32,327 nucleotides of DNA from Spirogloea muscicola (Eukaryota; Streptophyta; Zygnematophyceae; Spirogloeales; Spirogloeaceae), in NCBI GenBank assembly GCA_009602725.1, contig WELB01000141.1, positions 128,564 through 160,890 on the forward strand, read 5' to 3'. Below are positions 31,611-32,327 of the stretch, in pieces. A program made the translations under genes and the position numbers. The notes beneath the pieces were generated by a model. That model was not told the origin of the DNA and ran no database searches. It was given only the letters and a program-made list of their open reading frames with translations. Numbering within the stretch: position 1 is the stretch's first letter; each line of letters starts with the position of its first letter.

Positions 31611-31861
31611 AAGTGAATGTCAGTTCTGCCAGTGCGGCTATTGACCATCAACGGCACTGGCTTTCCCCATTCCCCTTCAGTTGGGCGTTCGCTTCGATCA
31701 CACGCCCGCCGCGGCCACCGTCGAGTTCCCGCGCCCCGGGGGCCTCCTCTCCCTCCGCAGGTCCACGTGGCACTCTCGGAGCGGTCGTTCTGATGCCCCG
31801 ACGTGGCGAATGAGCGGGCCTCATTGGCGCGCAGCCCAACTGGCCCCCTTCACAAGAAGGA

Positions 31862-31880
31862 AGTGCTCGCCCATTCACAG
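31862..31880 (+). repeat. Short copy of the AGTGCTCGCCCATT word
   Basis: It matches 8766-8779 directly and 18766-18782 inversely, and marks this spacer as another site of the same repeat family. Confidence 0.45.
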
Positions 31881-32107
31881 GGGGCAGTTTAATTGTGCTT
31901 GTTTTCCTTACCGCTTTCCCTGGCCCCATTCTCGTACTTTGTTCATTCTTGGGCTGGCTAAATTCTCGTTCCAATGCTGACACGGAGGTGCCAAGGAACA
32001 GCACTTCCACTGTAATGCAAATGGCTGTGAGAGGCTAGCTCACAGAAGGGCGGGTGCTGTGGAAAGCCAGACCAGAAAGACAGAAGCCCAGAGGAATGTA
32101 CAAATCG

Positions 32108-32247
32108 CGCCGTCTGCCTAGCCTGTGGCTCCGCTGATAAGAATGTGGCTCTCCAAACGGGGCAAAAGGGAGCCAGCCCGAAAAGAAATTGACTAACATA
32201 GTCATGAACATCCATCTGTATGCACCCGGCTGGCTTCTTATCAGCAG
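32108..32247 (+). repeat. Dispersed repeat R3, copy b
   Basis: Inverse counterpart of 18840-18924 with an internal insertion of about 75 bases that contains GAGCCAGCCCGAAAAG, itself a word of the 8935 and 18400 repeats. Confidence 0.65.
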
Positions 32248-32300
32248 CCATATTCTTCCCCCCGCCGCCCGCACGAGCGTCGGCGCCGCCGGCGGCGGCC

Positions 32301-32327
32301 ATGGCCGCGGCCGCCAGCGCCGCCGCC
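32301..32327 (+). CDS. Possible 5' end of a gene running off the window
   Basis: ATGGCC in a GGCGGCGGCC context opens MAAAASAAA to the window edge, like the Ala-rich first exons of other genes here. An opposite-strand start (ATG at 32302) is equally open, so this is weak. Confidence 0.25.

Noticed and set aside
1-32327. CRISPR arrays, operons, bacterial mobile elements
   Set aside because: The gene structure is clearly eukaryotic (GT-AG introns throughout), and no regularly spaced direct repeats were seen.

Overview
This is a nuclear fragment of a photosynthetic eukaryote, most likely a green alga (Viridiplantae). That is an inference: the genes are rich in GT-AG introns, and the recognisable proteins are of plant type (a short plant-like tRNase Z, a plant ATXR4-like SET protein and a PQT3/RBBP6-like E3 ligase). 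G+C-rich, Ala-coding 5' exons alternate with lower-G+C introns and spacers. The sequence is draft quality, with a 550-base N run (19985-20534) and single Ns at about 13148 and 27316. Splice junctions were read by eye. For most genes the exon phases add up across the whole model, which is strong internal support.

Layout. 1-2924 (+): TRZ1-type tRNase Z, cut at its 5' end by the window edge. 3707-8231 (-): complete eIF3b in 12 exons, converging on TRZ1. 8232-10004: spacer with dispersed repeats. 10005-12680 (-): ATXR4-like SET/zinc protein in 6 exons. 13057-14897 (+): unidentified gene divergent from ATXR4, with an apparent frame break. 14980-17702: about 2.7 kb of coding-like sequence broken in every frame (a relic). 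17703-18924: spacer and repeats. 18925-19598 (-): unidentified reading frame whose C-terminus recurs at 27536-27711. 19967-20696 (+): gene broken by the assembly gap. 21477-27032 (-): complete 16-exon RBBP6/PQT3-like E3 ligase (DWNN, CCHC, RING, second CCHC). 27457-27856: inverted-repeat-bounded element holding the second copy of the C-terminal fragment. 28134-30900 (+): membrane-anchored SGNH-hydrolase-like protein. 30901-32300: repeat-rich spacer, with a possible new gene starting at 32301.

The genes are ordinary housekeeping and regulatory functions (tRNA 3' processing, translation initiation, methyltransferase, ubiquitin ligase, esterase-like). They do not form a pathway. The unusual parts are the degenerate coding tract, the duplicated C-terminal module with its inverted-repeat element, the repeat family at gene borders, and candidate very short introns (59-69 nt) that would remove in-frame stop codons.
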